Shown here: positions 14,188 through 15,453 of the stretch, piece after piece
Layout: each line of letters starts with the position of its first letter
Numbering within the stretch: the stretch's first letter is position 1
Source of the DNA: an uncultured bacterium
GTDB taxonomy: Bacteria > Patescibacteriota > Saccharimonadia > Saccharimonadales > Saccharimonadaceae
Length of the DNA: 15,453 nt
Reading direction: 5' to 3'
NCBI GenBank assembly: GCA_937872185.1
Contig: CALMQN010000030.1
Location: 1-15,453 of the forward strand
Program-made: the position numbers and the translations under genes
Notes under the pieces: model-generated
What the model saw: the letters and a program-made list of their open reading frames with translations, nothing else
What the model was told of the DNA's origin: nothing
Database searches by the model: none

Positions 14188-14193
14188 TATAGT
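14188..14193 (+). promoter_or_regulatory. -10 element of lepB (leaderless configuration)
   Basis: TATAGT ends 8 nt before the ATG at 14202, divergent from the LCP promoter in the same 103-bp gap. No clear -35. It also decides the lepB start, since the upstream GTG at 14196 would lie 2 nt after the -10. Confidence 0.55.
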
Positions 14194-14201
14194 AAGTGTA
14201 C

Positions 14202-14810
14202 ATGGAAGCCTCATTTCTGCAGCGCCACCCTTTTGTTAAAGATGCACTCAACATTGCCATCTTTATTTTTTGTGTACTGATTGGCACACTGCTGATTAAT
14301 ACGTTCATTTTTCGCAGTTTTAGCGTGATCGGCCCCAGCATGGAATCAACCATGTATACCAATGACCGCCTAATCGTTAACCGCCTGCCTGTCACCTGGG
14401 CACAGCTACAAAACAAATCATATATCCCTGAACGTGGGCAAATTATCGTTTTCAAAAACCCCCACTACAGTACGGGCATGTCAGACGAATACATCGTCAA
14501 ACGCGTGATTGCTTTTCCTGGCGAACGGGTTACAATCCAGGACGGCCGCTACGTCGTCTACAATGATGAATTCCCTGATGGTTTTAACCCCGATGATGCC
14601 AATCACGGCGAACCAGGCGTCCCAACCAGTGGTACAGCCGATGAAATCGTTCCGGTCGGCGAGCTATTCGTTAGCGGCGACCACCGCCAGGGTAACTATT
14701 CACTCGATTCACGTAATGGTAGCAGCGGCCTGGGGACTATCCCCTTCTACGACGTTGTCGGCCCCGTCAGCATGCGCATCTTCCCATTCGATAAAGTCCG
14801 CGGCTTCTAA
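14202..14810 (+). CDS. lepB: Signal peptidase I
   Basis: A 202-residue type I signal peptidase. One N-terminal membrane helix (about 14-37) is followed by the catalytic Ser46 in VIGPSMEST, general base Lys100 in EYIVKRVIAFPGE, and the conserved block SGDHRQGNYSLDSRNG (158-173). The usual SMxPT reads SMEST, a Pro-to-Ser change two residues from the helix that carries the nucleophile. It cuts signal peptides from exported proteins on the outer face of the membrane. An in-frame GTG two codons upstream (14196) is rejected because it lies only 2 nt from the -10 box. No Shine-Dalgarno is present. Divergent from the LCP gene, convergent with the NUDIX gene. Confidence 0.96.
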   Translation: MEASFLQRHPFVKDALNIAIFIFCVLIGTLLINTFIFRSFSVIGPSMESTMYTNDRLIVNRLPVTWAQLQNKSYIPERGQIIVFKNPHYSTGMSDEYIVKRVIAFPGERVTIQDGRYVVYNDEFPDGFNPDDANHGEPGVPTSGTADEIVPVGELFVSGDHRQGNYSLDSRNGSSGLGTIPFYDVVGPVSMRIFPFDKVRGF

Positions 14811-14819
14811 CCCTTTGCA

Positions 14820-14837
14820 GAGGACGGACCTCGGCAG
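14820..14837. other. Small hairpin between convergent lepB and NUDIX genes
   Basis: GAGG-ACGGA-CCTC lies in the 33-bp gap, flanked by TGC/GCA that could extend the stem past one mismatch. Neither strand has a U-run after it, so a role as a bidirectional terminator is doubtful. Confidence 0.25.
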
Positions 14838-14843
14838 AATGCT

Positions 14844-15341
14844 TTACGCCAATTCTAGTAACTCAAGCATATTTCCCATGCCCTGAATATACTTACCGGG
14901 ATTGTACCCGATATCTTTTTGAAGATCGTCCTTAGCAAACCATGCAATGGCTTCCAGCTCATCTTCCTGGTACATAAAGCTCTCGACAGGTACATCGACC
15001 TTTGCCTTATACCACTGCACGAAATATGTAGCATCTCCCTTTACTAGCTGCTTTGGACCATCGTGCAGCTCCACGTCTAACAGCCCAAGCTCCTCGGCTG
15101 CTTCACGGCGCGCGGTTTCCTTATATGAATCATCCCCTTCAACCGTACCGCCAACTGCCTCTCCCCATTTCCCTGGATCAACTTTTTTATCAAATGAACG
15201 CTGTGCCAATAGTATGTCGCCTTGAGAGTTTGTTACCCAGACAGATGCCGTACGAAAGATATCGACAGCGTAATCTATATCTCCCCGCTCTTTGTAAGTG
15301 ATAATCTCGTCTTGGTCGGACACAATAGGTACGAGTGACAT
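14844..15341 (-). CDS. NUDIX hydrolase (YfcD / IPP-isomerase-like subgroup)
   Basis: A 165-residue NUDIX protein. The box runs from G65 to L87: GTVEGDDSYKETARREAAEELGL, matching Gx5Ex7REUxEExGU except that the first Glu is Asp71. The metal-binding REUxEE core is intact. WVTNSQGDILLAQRSFDKKVDPGKWGEAVGG before the box resembles YfcD and isopentenyl-diphosphate isomerase relatives, which act on diphosphate substrates; the substrate is unknown. The ATG is one base after the parB stop (TAATATG) with no Shine-Dalgarno, so expression depends on coupling to parB. Confidence 0.9.
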   Translation of the reverse strand: MSLVPIVSDQDEIITYKERGDIDYAVDIFRTASVWVTNSQGDILLAQRSFDKKVDPGKWGEAVGGTVEGDDSYKETARREAAEELGLLDVELHDGPKQLVKGDATYFVQWYKAKVDVPVESFMYQEDELEAIAWFAKDDLQKDIGYNPGKYIQGMGNMLELLELA

Positions 15342-15342
15342 A

Positions 15343-15453
15343 TTATTTTTCTAACAGTGACTGAATTCGCTTAAAATCTTCATCGCTTTTGAACTTGATG
15401 ATAATCTCGCCTGCACCGCGGGTGTTGGTGCGAACGATAACTGGCGTCGTAAA
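15343..15453 (-). CDS. parB: Chromosome partitioning protein ParB (partial, C-terminal 36 codons)
   Basis: The minus strand entering from the right edge encodes a C-terminus ending VRTNTRGAGEIIIKFKSDEDFKRIQSLLEK. This fits the ParB C-terminal dimerisation domain (G.I.I.Y.S.eDl.rI...L pattern). ParB binds parS sites and loads SMC near the origin, so this segment may lie close to oriC (inference). The HTH and ParB/Srx domains lie outside the window, so the call rests on the tail alone. Confidence 0.7.
   Translation of the reverse strand, partial: FTTPVIVRTNTRGAGEIIIKFKSDEDFKRIQSLLEK

Noticed and set aside
1-15453. CRISPR array, insertion sequence, prophage or toxin-antitoxin pair
   Set aside because: No evenly spaced direct repeats, no transposase or integrase, and no small two-gene cassettes; all reading frames of size are assigned to housekeeping or membrane genes.

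Overview
The window reads as a compact bacterial chromosome segment made almost entirely of housekeeping genes. The combination suggests a reduced-genome bacterium of the Candidate Phyla Radiation, most plausibly Saccharibacteria (TM7). The reasons are a short prolyl-tRNA synthetase without the editing insertion, a type B ribosomal protein L31 with an Ala/Lys tail, and a B. subtilis-like rpsB-tsf-frr-uppS-rseP-proS string from which pyrH, cdsA and dxr are missing. Gene boundaries are also very tight, with many promoters 8-9 nt from a start codon. The lineage is an inference from gene content and style, not from a marker-gene comparison. UGA serves as a normal stop (proS and rseP end with it), so the UGA=Gly code of some CPR lineages does not apply.

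Layout. At the left edge, on the minus strand, are the first 137 codons of an ABC transporter ATPase. Next comes a long minus-strand block, read from right to left: rpsB-tsf, a terminator, then frr-uppS-rseP-CPBP protease-proS in tight or overlapping order, greA after a 93-bp gap, lysS from its own promoter, and an NADPH-dependent FMN reductase closed by a terminator. A 261-bp divergent region (9101-9361) carries a structured rpsB leader, a GC-rich patch full of small inverted repeats, and opposed promoters for rpsB and rpmE. The plus strand then holds rpmE (L31 type B), a terminator, prfA and prmC. prmC converges on a minus-strand pair: an unrecognised polytopic membrane protein and, upstream of it, a LytR-CpsA-Psr (LCP) protein. 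Divergent from the LCP gene is lepB, which faces a NUDIX hydrolase coupled to the 3' end of parB at the right edge.

Function. The genes cover translation (S2, L31, EF-Ts, RRF, RF1 and its methylase PrmC, LysRS, ProRS), transcript elongation rescue (GreA), the undecaprenyl carrier and cell-wall polymer attachment (UppS, LCP), and membrane proteolysis and secretion (RseP, CPBP protease, signal peptidase I).

The most interesting signal is regulatory. Six genes (lysS, frr, rpmE, prfA, the membrane protein, lepB) have a good -10 box ending 8 or 9 nt before the ATG. Five of the six have no Shine-Dalgarno sequence, implying leaderless or nearly leaderless mRNAs. Genes inside operons, and rpsB, instead use or can use SD sequences. 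I found no mobile element, CRISPR array, tRNA or rRNA gene, and no clear new multi-gene system.
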